Of a stretch of 43,317 bases of DNA, positions 34,940 to 41,996 are shown piece after piece. This stretch comes from Lentisphaeria bacterium (GTDB taxonomy: Bacteria; Verrucomicrobiota; Lentisphaeria; Victivallales; UBA1829), in contig JAFTIQ010000018.1 of NCBI GenBank assembly GCA_017456805.1, positions 1 through 43,317 of the forward strand, written 5' to 3'. Position numbers and translations under genes: made by a program. Position 1 is the first letter of the stretch. The number at the start of each line of letters is the position of its first letter. The notes under the pieces were generated by a model. It ran no database searches and was not told the DNA's origin. It saw only the letters and a program-made list of their open reading frames with translations.

Positions 34940-35026
34940 GTGATTTCCTACGCCGGCATTACCCGGTTCAGGTTCTATGGGTGTGATCTCAGCCAATCCC
35001 AACTTCAGGATCGGCACCCCAAACAC
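34940..35026 (-). promoter_or_regulatory. TPP riboswitch (thi-box aptamer)
   Basis: The minus strand holds the conserved thi-box: GGGGTGCC, GGCTGAGATCACACCC, GAACCTGAACCGGGTAATGC and GCGTAGGAAATCAC in order with correct spacing, closed by GTGTTT/AAATCAC as P1. Downstream, GATTTCC (34900-34906) can pair with GGAAATC (34942-34948), an alternative fold that would disrupt P1 and is a candidate switch. It lies 60 bp before thi4 and directly after the promoter. It is expected to shut off thi4-thiE when thiamine pyrophosphate is plentiful. Confidence 0.96.
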
Positions 35027-35038
35027 ATATTGAGGAGA

Positions 35039-35066
35039 AATATAGCATTTATTCTCTTTTTGTCAA
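35039..35066 (-). promoter_or_regulatory. Promoter of the riboswitch-thi4-thiE operon
   Basis: Minus strand TTGACA (35061-35066), 16 bp, TATATT (35039-35044). The transcript would start close to the first aptamer base. Confidence 0.7.
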
Positions 35067-35075
35067 GATGAAACC

Positions 35076-35110
35076 AAAAAAAAATGCCGCAGGATCGCGG
35101 CATTTTTCGT
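35076..35110 (-). terminator. Rho-independent terminator (possibly bidirectional)
   Basis: ATGCCGC-AGGATC-GCGGCAT (35084-35103) with a run of A on the left and T on the right. On the minus strand it ends the 57-residue membrane protein gene, 10-15 bp after its stop, and insulates the thi operon. Confidence 0.85.
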
Positions 35111-35118
35111 ATTTCAGC

Positions 35119-35292
35119 TTATGATTGTTCCTTTTTTCCTTTATCTCCGAGAGACCAGATCGCTCCACCGATAATGCCTGCCGCAACCGGAGACCATAAA
35201 ACCCCTGTTAAATCCACTTCAAAGATATTATATGAGACAAAATCCACGATTCCGAATGCGATAATAAGACCACCAATAATTTTTGCTCCCAT
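35119..35292 (-). CDS. Small hydrophobic membrane protein, unknown function
   Basis: A 57-residue protein starting MGAKIIGGLIIAFGIVDFVS, with two hydrophobic segments (about 4-22 and 28-48) and a charged tail KGKKEQS. The start is set by AAGGAG 7 bp before ATG. I do not recognise the family. It has its own terminator. A possible 39-codon ORF (35309-35428) ends 16 bp upstream, so the two could share a transcript. Confidence 0.7.
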   Translation of the reverse strand: MGAKIIGGLIIAFGIVDFVSYNIFEVDLTGVLWSPVAAGIIGGAIWSLGDKGKKEQS

Positions 35293-35308
35293 CACTTTAC
35301 TCCTTAAA

Positions 35309-35428
35309 TTATAAGTATTCACTCCGATTCAGAGTTTTTTTCGTTTTGTCAGTACATTTCTGCTTAAATTGTTTTGCCTGTTGGGAGGTCAGCATATTTT
35401 TATTTTCAAACACCTTAACATACTGCAT
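35309..35428 (-). CDS. Possible small ORF, 39 residues
   Basis: ATG 35428 to TAA 35309 encodes a lysine- and glutamine-rich peptide (begins MQYVKVFENKNMLTSQQ). It has no recognised family and only a weak RBS (TTGGG directly before ATG). It ends 16 bp before the start of the small membrane protein. It may be a real small protein, a remnant or chance. Confidence 0.25.
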   Translation of the reverse strand: MQYVKVFENKNMLTSQQAKQFKQKCTDKTKKTLNRSEYL

Positions 35429-35437
35429 CCCAACAGG
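35377..35437. repeat. 10-bp perfect inverted repeat, 41 bp apart
   Basis: CCTGTTGGGA (35377-35386) and TCCCAACAGG (35428-35437). The flanks continue the similarity with mismatches. It would form a long hairpin with a 41-base loop, or mark the ends of a tiny element. The function is not visible. Confidence 0.6.
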
Positions 35438-35454
35438 TTTTCAAAATCAAACTG

Positions 35455-35472
35455 TATAACCGTCAGGTTATA
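35455..35472 (-). terminator. Hairpin after the frameshifted gene
   Basis: Perfect TATAACC-GTCA-GGTTATA hairpin 5 bp after the stop at 35477. It lacks a proper T run, so it is only a weak terminator candidate. Confidence 0.4.
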
Positions 35473-35476
35473 ATGA

Positions 35477-35849
35477 TCAGTCAATTTCGTAATAGGTTGC
35501 GTGAGTTCCGCCGGAGCTGTTGGAGGTAAGAACGATCTTGTAGATCTTCTTCAGATTCATCCGGTTGAAGACTGCATCACCCTTACTGGTTCTGTAAACG
35601 ATCTTGATATCCCAGTTTGCCTGATCATAATTGGTGAAGGTAAACTTGGTGGATTCGCCGTTTCTGAGATATCCGGTCAAACGGTCCGGACCCCATTTGT
35701 CAGAGCCGGAATCACTGATAAAAATCCGCATGATATCATGTCCGGTGTGGTTTACGATGGTGAAAGTCCTGGCTGCCTGCAAAAAGGGAGCTTCCGAGGA
35801 AGCTGCAGAACATTGCTGCAAGGACGATGACGATTTTGACGTGTTTCAT
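35477..35849 (-). pseudogene. Small secreted protein, apparent frameshift
   Basis: From ATG 35849 (AAGGA upstream) the first frame gives a good signal peptide, MKHVKIVIVLAAMFCSFLGS, then hits TGA within about 37 codons. The remaining protein (RTFTIVNHTGHDIMRIFISD to HATYYEID, about 100 residues) continues in the next frame and has no start or leader of its own. Removing one T from the TTTTT run at 35781-35785 joins both parts into a ~123-residue secreted protein. The cause could be a mutation, a sequencing indel in the homopolymer or, less likely, +1 ribosomal slippage at CTT-T. I do not recognise the mature domain. It has a promoter with a palindromic operator (35931-35960). Confidence 0.7.
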
Positions 35850-35930
35850 AACTTTGTTTTTCCTTCGTTTTTTATTGTTTTTTGTCCTGTGGACGGTTGT
35901 TTCAATGACGCATAATATGCATGATAGTTC

Positions 35931-35960
35931 ATCATACTACAATAATGTAGTATTTGTCAA
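35931..35960 (-). promoter_or_regulatory. Promoter with palindromic operator in the spacer
   Basis: Minus strand TTGACA (35955-35960), 18 bp, TATGAT (35931-35936). The spacer contains ATACTACA-ATAA-TGTAGTAT (35934-35953), an inverted repeat with 8-bp arms that would block RNA polymerase if a repressor bound. It serves the frameshifted secreted-protein gene, about 80 bp downstream. Confidence 0.6.
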
Positions 35961-35987
35961 GCACTTATATTCCTGTTTTTCTGCTTT

Positions 35988-36395
35988 TCAGGAGAAAAGA
36001 ACCAATCCGAGCACCATGTTGATTATGGAGATGATCAACCCAATGATGGACATCACTTTTCCGTTTGTTCCGGCAGGATATTTGCAAACACCGATAATAC
36101 TGAGAATCAAACCGACAAGAGCAAACAGGATAGAAAAGATCAAAGCACAGATGGCAAGACCATTTCCGGGAGCAGGCTTTTCCCAGGGATTGTTACCGGG
36201 ATAGTTGCCGGGATAACCGCCGGGATTGTTGCCGGGATAGCCGCCAGGGACATTGCCGGGATAACCGCCGGGATTGTTGACAGGAACGACAAAGTTCTGT
36301 TTGCAGTAAGGACATTCCATGGACTGACCTGCCCATTCGGACTGAACACTCAGGGGCTGGGAACAATGGGGACAGTTGATCGTGATTTACGGCAT
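35988..36395 (-). pseudogene. Zinc-ribbon/DUF4190-like membrane protein with stop at codon 3
   Basis: From ATG 36395 (GAAAGGAAG upstream) the frame reads Met-Pro-stop (TAA 36387-36389), then continues open: ITINCPHCSQPLSVQSEW, AGQSMECPYCKQNFVVP, a two-CxxC zinc ribbon. A Pro/Gly/Asn/Tyr-rich linker with repeated GGYPGN follows, then two membrane helices (about ICALIFSILFALVGLILSI and VMSIIGLIISIINMVLGLV). The first CxxC lies before the only later in-frame ATG (36320), so the upstream part must once have been translated. The stop is a nonsense mutation, an error or a reinitiation case. If translation begins at 36320, a 110-residue protein with half a zinc ribbon results. Confidence 0.75.
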
Positions 36396-36747
36396 TTTTT
36401 TCTTCCTTTCGTTTTTTGTTTTATTTTGCAGATCATCTGCTGTTTATTTCATTGCCGAACCAATACTCTTCCGATCGTGCTTAGAAAAATATCCAATTGC
36501 TTAATATACATTAGCATATTTTCCGTATTTTGCAAAAGCTTTTCATCAGAGCCGTTGAAAAAAAAGAAATACTTTTCTTTGTTTTCACTATAATAGGCGG
36601 ATTTTTTTTCACTTTCTGACAATGTTTTTTCAGATTTTTCAAAAAAAAGTAAATTTTTGCATTGACATCAAGCTATACCACAGTTAAAATAGGTGGAAGA
36701 GGCAGTTCCAAAACCAATTTGAAATGCCTTCTGAAGAAAGGATTTTT
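36396..36747. other. Divergent intergenic region, AT-rich
   Basis: About 350 bp, no gene visible. The right end holds the GntR-gene promoter (36662-36690). TATATT with TAATG before it (minus strand, near 36501-36506) is a weak -10 candidate for the zinc-ribbon gene. Confidence 0.4.
36662..36690 (+). promoter_or_regulatory. Putative promoter of the GntR > pseudopilin > DUF4838 locus
   Basis: TTGACA (36662-36667), 17 bp, TAAAAT (36685-36690), about 57 bp before the GntR start. Confidence 0.65.
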
Positions 36748-37878
36748 ATGCCGTTTCCGTCAAAACAAAAAATATTGTATGATCGGCTTCTGAAAGAAGT
36801 TCTGCAGAATTCTCCTGCGGGAACCCGTCTTCCGTCGGAACGGACTCTTGCGGCAAATTTTAGAGTTGCCCGGATGACTTTGCGGGAAACCCTGAACCGT
36901 CTGGTTCAGGAAAAACGGATCATCCGCCGCCGGACGGGGACCTTTGTTCTGGATCAGGAAACCGGCACGCTGCCTTCAGATAAAAAAAAGAGCAATGTTT
37001 ATATTCTTCTGCCTTGTCCGGATTTTTCTGTATCAGCCGGCGATTTCAGTTATAAACTTGCAACGGAATGTATCCGGGGGGCAATGAATTCTGCTATCCG
37101 ATATGGGGCTCAGGTGATCACGATTCCGGTTTCCCCCACGAATAATCCGGAACAGATTGATTTGGAACAGATTTCCATGCTGCGGAAATCTGATATTGTG
37201 TTTTTTGTCGGAGACTGGTACAAGATGCTTCTTCCGGTGCTGGTGGAGCGCGGCTGCCGGATCGGTGCAATCCTTCCGAATATGGATCCGGAATCGGAAT
37301 ACATTCTGACACAGACCGAAAATTTCCGGATTTTCAAACGCCCCATGCTGGCAAATTACCTGCCGGAAGTTCTGAATGATCTGAAAGAAAAAGGAAAACA
37401 TTCTCCGTTTCTTTTCGGAAGAGAGGGATTTTCCATGTTTTTTGAACATCCGGAATGGAATATCCGGGATCATATAGAAGAAATTCAGCGTGACATAACT
37501 CCTGACAAACTCAGGATCAAAGTCTGTCCCGGAGAAACCCGGTTCGTGGAACAGTGTGCCATGATTCAGGAAATTTACGAAAAACAGCCTTTTGATGTCC
37601 TGATCTTTGATGCGGAAACTGATCCGGGGCAGCCGGTCTCTCTGCGGAAACTCTGCAATCTCCCGGAAGATGTTCTGATCTATGTCAGAGGAAAAAATCT
37701 TCTCGGATCCGGGAACGATTCCAGAAAAAACATCTGCTATTCCAGATCCGGCTTTCTGGAATGCAGTCAGGAACTTACAGAACAATTGCTGACCTGTTCC
37801 GATCGGAAAAATATTATTATGGATTTTAAACATATCATTATCAAGGGAGAAAACTCATGGAAAGAAAACTCATTTTAA
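36748..37878 (+). CDS. GntR-type transcriptional regulator with effector domain
   Basis: A 376-residue protein. ATG 36748 is preferred over 36724 because AAGGA precedes it by 6 bp. A GntR winged helix spans about 5-75 (ILYDRLLKEVLQNSPAGTRL, PSERTLAANFRVARMTLRET, LNRLVQEKRIIRRRTGTFVL). The remaining ~290 residues look like a periplasmic-binding-protein-type effector domain (VYILLPCPDFSV, GAMNSAIRYGAQVITIP, VLIFDAETDPG) but are more divergent than in the 9667 regulator. The pseudopilin gene starts 19 bp after its stop, so it is the first gene of the operon and probably regulates it in response to a glycan-derived ligand. Confidence 0.87.
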   Translation: MPFPSKQKILYDRLLKEVLQNSPAGTRLPSERTLAANFRVARMTLRETLNRLVQEKRIIRRRTGTFVLDQETGTLPSDKKKSNVYILLPCPDFSVSAGDFSYKLATECIRGAMNSAIRYGAQVITIPVSPTNNPEQIDLEQISMLRKSDIVFFVGDWYKMLLPVLVERGCRIGAILPNMDPESEYILTQTENFRIFKRPMLANYLPEVLNDLKEKGKHSPFLFGREGFSMFFEHPEWNIRDHIEEIQRDITPDKLRIKVCPGETRFVEQCAMIQEIYEKQPFDVLIFDAETDPGQPVSLRKLCNLPEDVLIYVRGKNLLGSGNDSRKNICYSRSGFLECSQELTEQLLTCSDRKNIIMDFKHIIIKGENSWKENSF

Positions 37879-37897
37879 CGAAGGGAGGTTTCCACTT

Positions 37898-38692
37898 ATG
37901 AAAGGAAAGAAAATGAAAAAATCCGGTAAGGTTCATTCATGTCTGTGCACAGACATGAAGCTCATGAGCTTCACACTGATTGAGCTCCTTGTTGTGATCG
38001 CGATCATCGCAATCCTTGCCGGGATGCTGCTGCCTGCATTGAACAATGCCAGAAAATCTGCAAACGGAACAAAATGCGTGGGGAATGTCAAAGAAGTCGC
38101 ACGGATCTTCATGTTTTACAATGATGATTACGATGGACATTATCCCAATCCGTGGACCATCCGCAGCGGCACAAAATCCGATAAGTATTTCTTCAGCAAG
38201 CTGGCAACAATGTACCGGGTCCGGCATGGAGAAAAATATTCTGACACTCTTTTCCGGTGTCCGGAATATCCCACAAAAGGGTATCTTGACGGTGTTTTTG
38301 CAATCAGTTACGGCGCGAATATTTATGGATTCATCGGTACAGAATCCCCCCTGGATGACGCTGTGCTGAATTATAAAAAGAACAATCACTTCAAAGCACC
38401 TTCCAAAACCTGTATGGTTGGAGATAACTACAATCACTGGCGCGTGGATTTCAACGGGAAACCGGAAGATATCACAGGACCGGATATGCATACAAAAGCC
38501 TATATTGCGTTCCGTCACAGTAATAGAGCCAATTTTGCTTTCCTTGACGGTCATGTGGATGCCCGCACAAAAATCAATGTCCCCTGTATTCAGGGATATC
38601 CCGATATGACAACAACTTCAAAAAAGCAGAAATTGTATGATTCCTTTTTCTGGAACGCGCATAATCCTGCCACTGCTTTCAATGGAATGTGA
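37898..38692 (+). CDS. Type II secretion pseudopilin-like protein (H-X9-DG type)
   Basis: A 264-residue protein. A 24-residue basic leader with two cysteines (longer than in the other two copies) precedes [18 protein letters not shown]; the residue before Phe is Ser, not Gly, and Glu is at +5. RHSNRANFAFLDGHVDART is an exact H-X9-DG motif. RBS GGGAGG precedes ATG by 10 bp. It is 19 bp after the GntR gene and 10 bp before the secreted DUF4838 protein gene, the third instance in this window of a pseudopilin placed directly before a secreted polysaccharide-type protein. Confidence 0.87.
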   Translation: MKGKKMKKSGKVHSCLCTDMKLMSFTLIELLVVIAIIAILAGMLLPALNNARKSANGTKCVGNVKEVARIFMFYNDDYDGHYPNPWTIRSGTKSDKYFFSKLATMYRVRHGEKYSDTLFRCPEYPTKGYLDGVFAISYGANIYGFIGTESPLDDAVLNYKKNNHFKAPSKTCMVGDNYNHWRVDFNGKPEDITGPDMHTKAYIAFRHSNRANFAFLDGHVDARTKINVPCIQGYPDMTTTSKKQKLYDSFFWNAHNPATAFNGM

Positions 38693-38702
38693 GGTATAAA
38701 TC

Positions 38703-41546
38703 ATGAAAAGCTTATTATTGCTTCTGCTTGCGGTCAACGTTGCTGCGGCAGAAATGGTTCTTGTCAAAGAGGGCGTTCCGCAAGCGGAAATCGTTCTGGA
38801 ATCAACCCCATCCGCCTCAGCTCAGCTGGGTGCGTTTGAATTGAATTATCACATTAAAATGATCACCGGAACAGAATTGCCCCTCAAATACGGCAAAGGC
38901 TCTGCCGGAAAGATTCACATTGAACTTGGCGGCGATAACAAACCCGCCGGAAAAGAATATTCATCCGTCAAATTCACAAAAAACGTCATCCGGATCAGCG
39001 GGAGCGATTCGCCGGAATTTCACAAAGTCAACTATAAAAACAGAGAATCTTTCCCGAAACTTCCGTACAAGGGAACGCTTTTTGCAGTTTATGACTTTCT
39101 GGAAAAATATTGCGGCATCCGCTGGTACGGACTCACAGATGATGCGACTGTTTTCACCCCACGCAAAACTCTTGCGGTGCAAGTGAAAGATCACTATCAC
39201 TCCTCCCCCACAGATGCGTTCCGCGGAAACCACAATTCCGGCGGCAGACCCAAAATGCTGAATGTGGTCAAATACACCCCCCGGGATCAGGATCTGATGC
39301 TCCTGCGCTGGAGAAACACCAGCTTTTTCGGTCAGACAAATCATAACGTTTACCGGATCTACTTCACCCACTGGGGAAAAGCGAAAAAACCGGCGTATGC
39401 CGCATTGTTCCAAGATCGCCGGGAACATTATTTCGCCCAGGGTTATAAAGGCAGAATGGCGCCCTCCGACGGTTTCGTCCGCCGGGAATATCCCAACGAT
39501 GCAGATCTTCCCCCGGGAGTCTGTTTTTCCGAACCCGGAGTGGTGGATTTCTTCGCAAATCAGGCTGTGGAACAATGGCATGGGAAACCCATGGTCGGGC
39601 TGCCCTCCAACGGACGTTATCTCAAACGTCTGGAAGGAAAACCCTTCTTCTCCTCTGTCCAGCATCAGGATACTCAGGGACCCTGTCACTGTAAAAAATG
39701 TATCGAAGCTGCCAAAAAAGGACAGAATCACATTATGTGGCAGTGGATCGCTGATATTGCCAATGCCGCAGCCAAAAAACAGCCCGGAATCGGGATCTCC
39801 ACTCTGGCGTATCAGAGATCTCTGGCATACCCCGAAAATGTTCAGCTCCCCGATAACCTTTGTGTCCAGATGTGCCTGGGGATCCATGCATGGTGGAATC
39901 CGGAATTTTACAAGATCCAGCATGATGAGATCTATAAAAAATGGATGACCAACAAGGGCGGAAAAGTCATGTCCTGCTGGATCTATCTCTTCAGCCCCAG
40001 CTGGGATTCCAAAACACGCTACAAGCACAAATTCTTCCCCGGGGTCTATCCCCGTCACGCCGGACAGATCATCAAAGAGATGACTCAGGATGGAATGCGC
40101 GGCTATTTCATCGAATGTGAATGGTATTGCAGTATGCTGGAAGCGTACGTCGTCAACAAGATCTTCTATGATCCCAGCCTGGATCCCGATCAGGTCATTG
40201 ATGAATATTTCACCCTCTTCTACGGAAAAGCCGCTCCGGAAATGAAAGCATTTTTCACCGAATTGGAAGAGATCTACTGGAACTGGAAAAACTATCCTGC
40301 CTCCATGTTCGGGAAAAACGGTGTGGCACAGCGTTTGCGCGCTCACTCCCTCGGAACCGGTATGCTGGACGCAAACAACAACTGGAGCGTCGGAACAGAA
40401 GAACGGATGAAACGTCTTTCCGGATTGCTGGATGCCGCTGAAAAGAAAGCTTCCGGCGATGCACTGACCCTCAAACGGATCTCCTGGATCAGAAAAGGAT
40501 TCTGGAATCAGGCTGTGGAAGGCAGACAGGATTATGTCCGCCGTCTGAAAGTTAACACCATGCCGGAGAAAAACATCACCATCAACCGGGTCCCCAATGC
40601 AAACGGAGATCCCGCTGCCATCGACTGGAGCAAACAAGTTTCCGCAGGCGATTGTCATACGCTGGAAGACGGCACCTCTATTCCCGGTGCGTTCACCCTG
40701 AAGATCGCGGCAGATGAAGAGTATCTCTACTTCGATTTCGTGGAAAATAAAGAACAGCAGGAACCGGTTCTCTGGAAAAACTTCTTTGAGATCTTCATGT
40801 CCGGAAGCGATAAAAACCAGATCACTCAGATCGGTTTTGCTCCGACAACTCTCAAGCCGCTGACCTATCAGACATCAATGGTCAACGATGTTCTTCATAC
40901 CAGGAGCACCCCGATCCCGCTGAAATTTAACCGGATCGCAACAGAAAAACAGTGGCACTGGCAGATGGTTATGCCCCTCAAAACACTGGGAAGCAAGGAT
41001 CTCCGCAGATTCCAGATGAACTTCCGCCGGTTCACCCCGGAATACAAACTTGTCTGGAACAAATTCTTCGCCTCTGCTGCTGAATGTGCAAACCGGATGG
41101 GTTATGTTGCCATCAAAGGCGGCAGTTCCTCCGAACAGAAAGAGCTCGGTTTCCGGGAAGGCAGGATCAAAAGAGAGATCGGAAACTGGTTTTTGAATTT
41201 CGGAACCATTTCCTTTACTCCTGTAAAAAATGTGGCAGAAGTGAAGATGAAAGCAAAAGATCTTCTGATTTGTTCGGATCAGATTTCTGTGGTTTCCGGC
41301 GATAAGATCACCTTCCGCTGGAAAATGGAAGGAACGGATCTTCCCCGCTGCAATATCCAGCTCTTCAGCGGGTCAAAACAGATCGGATTGAAGAGTGTGA
41401 AAGCCCTTTCCAAAGGAAACGGAATGTATGAATTCACTTATCTGATTCCGGATACAACGACCTCATGCCGTCTTGTCTTCGGCTCTGCAAAAGCAATCAC
41501 ATTCCATCTCACAGCACCAACCGTTACCATAGGAGGCGGGAAATGA
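38703..41546 (+). CDS. Secreted DUF4838-domain protein with C-terminal CBM9-like module
   Basis: A 947-residue protein with a signal peptide (MKSLLLLLLAVNVAAA). The first ~150 residues resemble the alpha-glucuronidase (GH67) N-terminal domain (SASAQLGAFELNYHIKMITG, FAVYDFLEKYCGIRWYG). A DUF4838 barrel-like region follows (about 180-500) with GPCHCKKCIEAAKKG, typical of the family, and DPSLDPDQVIDEYFTLFYG. Residues about 640-830 look like a CBM9-type carbohydrate-binding domain (AADEEYLYFDFVENK), and the last ~100 form a beta-sandwich. DUF4838 proteins are common in glycan loci; no activity is established that I can cite. The stop overlaps the next start by 4 bp (ATGA). Confidence 0.85.
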   Translation: MKSLLLLLLAVNVAAAEMVLVKEGVPQAEIVLESTPSASAQLGAFELNYHIKMITGTELPLKYGKGSAGKIHIELGGDNKPAGKEYSSVKFTKNVIRISGSDSPEFHKVNYKNRESFPKLPYKGTLFAVYDFLEKYCGIRWYGLTDDATVFTPRKTLAVQVKDHYHSSPTDAFRGNHNSGGRPKMLNVVKYTPRDQDLMLLRWRNTSFFGQTNHNVYRIYFTHWGKAKKPAYAALFQDRREHYFAQGYKGRMAPSDGFVRREYPNDADLPPGVCFSEPGVVDFFANQAVEQWHGKPMVGLPSNGRYLKRLEGKPFFSSVQHQDTQGPCHCKKCIEAAKKGQNHIMWQWIADIANAAAKKQPGIGISTLAYQRSLAYPENVQLPDNLCVQMCLGIHAWWNPEFYKIQHDEIYKKWMTNKGGKVMSCWIYLFSPSWDSKTRYKHKFFPGVYPRHAGQIIKEMTQDGMRGYFIECEWYCSMLEAYVVNKIFYDPSLDPDQVIDEYFTLFYGKAAPEMKAFFTELEEIYWNWKNYPASMFGKNGVAQRLRAHSLGTGMLDANNNWSVGTEERMKRLSGLLDAAEKKASGDALTLKRISWIRKGFWNQAVEGRQDYVRRLKVNTMPEKNITINRVPNANGDPAAIDWSKQVSAGDCHTLEDGTSIPGAFTLKIAADEEYLYFDFVENKEQQEPVLWKNFFEIFMSGSDKNQITQIGFAPTTLKPLTYQTSMVNDVLHTRSTPIPLKFNRIATEKQWHWQMVMPLKTLGSKDLRRFQMNFRRFTPEYKLVWNKFFASAAECANRMGYVAIKGGSSSEQKELGFREGRIKREIGNWFLNFGTISFTPVKNVAEVKMKAKDLLICSDQISVVSGDKITFRWKMEGTDLPRCNIQLFSGSKQIGLKSVKALSKGNGMYEFTYLIPDTTTSCRLVFGSAKAITFHLTAPTVTIGGGK

Positions 41547-41992
41547 AAAAAACGTTGATTCTTCTTACCGCAATTCTTGGCTTTTCCCTGTGCAGTGCAG
41601 GGGAAATGCCGAATCTTGACTGGAAACTTATCAATGGAAAAATGGCGAACTGGAGCGGAGCAATGGTTCCCGCCAAAGACGGAGTTGTTCTGAAAAAAGG
41701 CATTTCTTACAGCAAACAGAAATATCTGATCGGAGCAAAACGAAAAGTTCAGATCACCTTCACCGTTCAAGGCAGAGGTTCCAGTATCGGAATTTACTAT
41801 TATACCAAGAGCGGTGCACACCTTGGCGGAACGCAGGAACGGTTCCCGAATGCGGACTCATTCAAAACGTTTGAAGCCGTTTTTGAACTGCCGGAAAAGG
41901 CAAAACAACAGCAAGTCGGCTCTTTCCGGGTCTATTTTACCACCCCGGGAGATTTACAGATCAAAGAAGTCAAAATGGAATTTGTGGACTGA
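41543..41992 (+). CDS. Small secreted beta-sandwich protein, unknown function
   Basis: A 149-residue protein with a signal peptide (MKKTLILLTAILGFSLCSAG). The mature part (WKLINGKMANWSGAMVPAKD, ITFTVQGRGSSIGIYYYTKS, SFRVYFTTPGDLQIKEVKME) has the alternating pattern of a jelly-roll carbohydrate-binding module, like the CBM4/9-type domains found at protein ends, but stands alone. RBS AGGAGG lies just before ATG, and the start overlaps the DUF4838 stop by 4 bp, implying coupled translation and a shared job. The FAD oxidoreductase gene starts 4 bp downstream. Confidence 0.75.
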   Translation: MKKTLILLTAILGFSLCSAGEMPNLDWKLINGKMANWSGAMVPAKDGVVLKKGISYSKQKYLIGAKRKVQITFTVQGRGSSIGIYYYTKSGAHLGGTQERFPNADSFKTFEAVFELPEKAKQQQVGSFRVYFTTPGDLQIKEVKMEFVD

Positions 41993-41996
41993 TCAA

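Noticed and set aside
35781..35790. prfB-like programmed +1 frameshift
   Set aside because: CTT-T is present, but there is no stop codon in the A site and no upstream Shine-Dalgarno-like stimulator, so it is kept only as a minor alternative.
36387..36389. Recoding of the codon-3 TAA
   Set aside because: TAA is not used for selenocysteine or pyrrolysine and no recoding element is visible; mutation, error or reinitiation is simpler.
38961..40658. 565-codon open frame on the minus strand opposite the DUF4838 gene
   Set aside because: No family resemblance; Phe/His/Gly-rich composition and a long open frame are typical of an antisense shadow of a real gene with biased codons.
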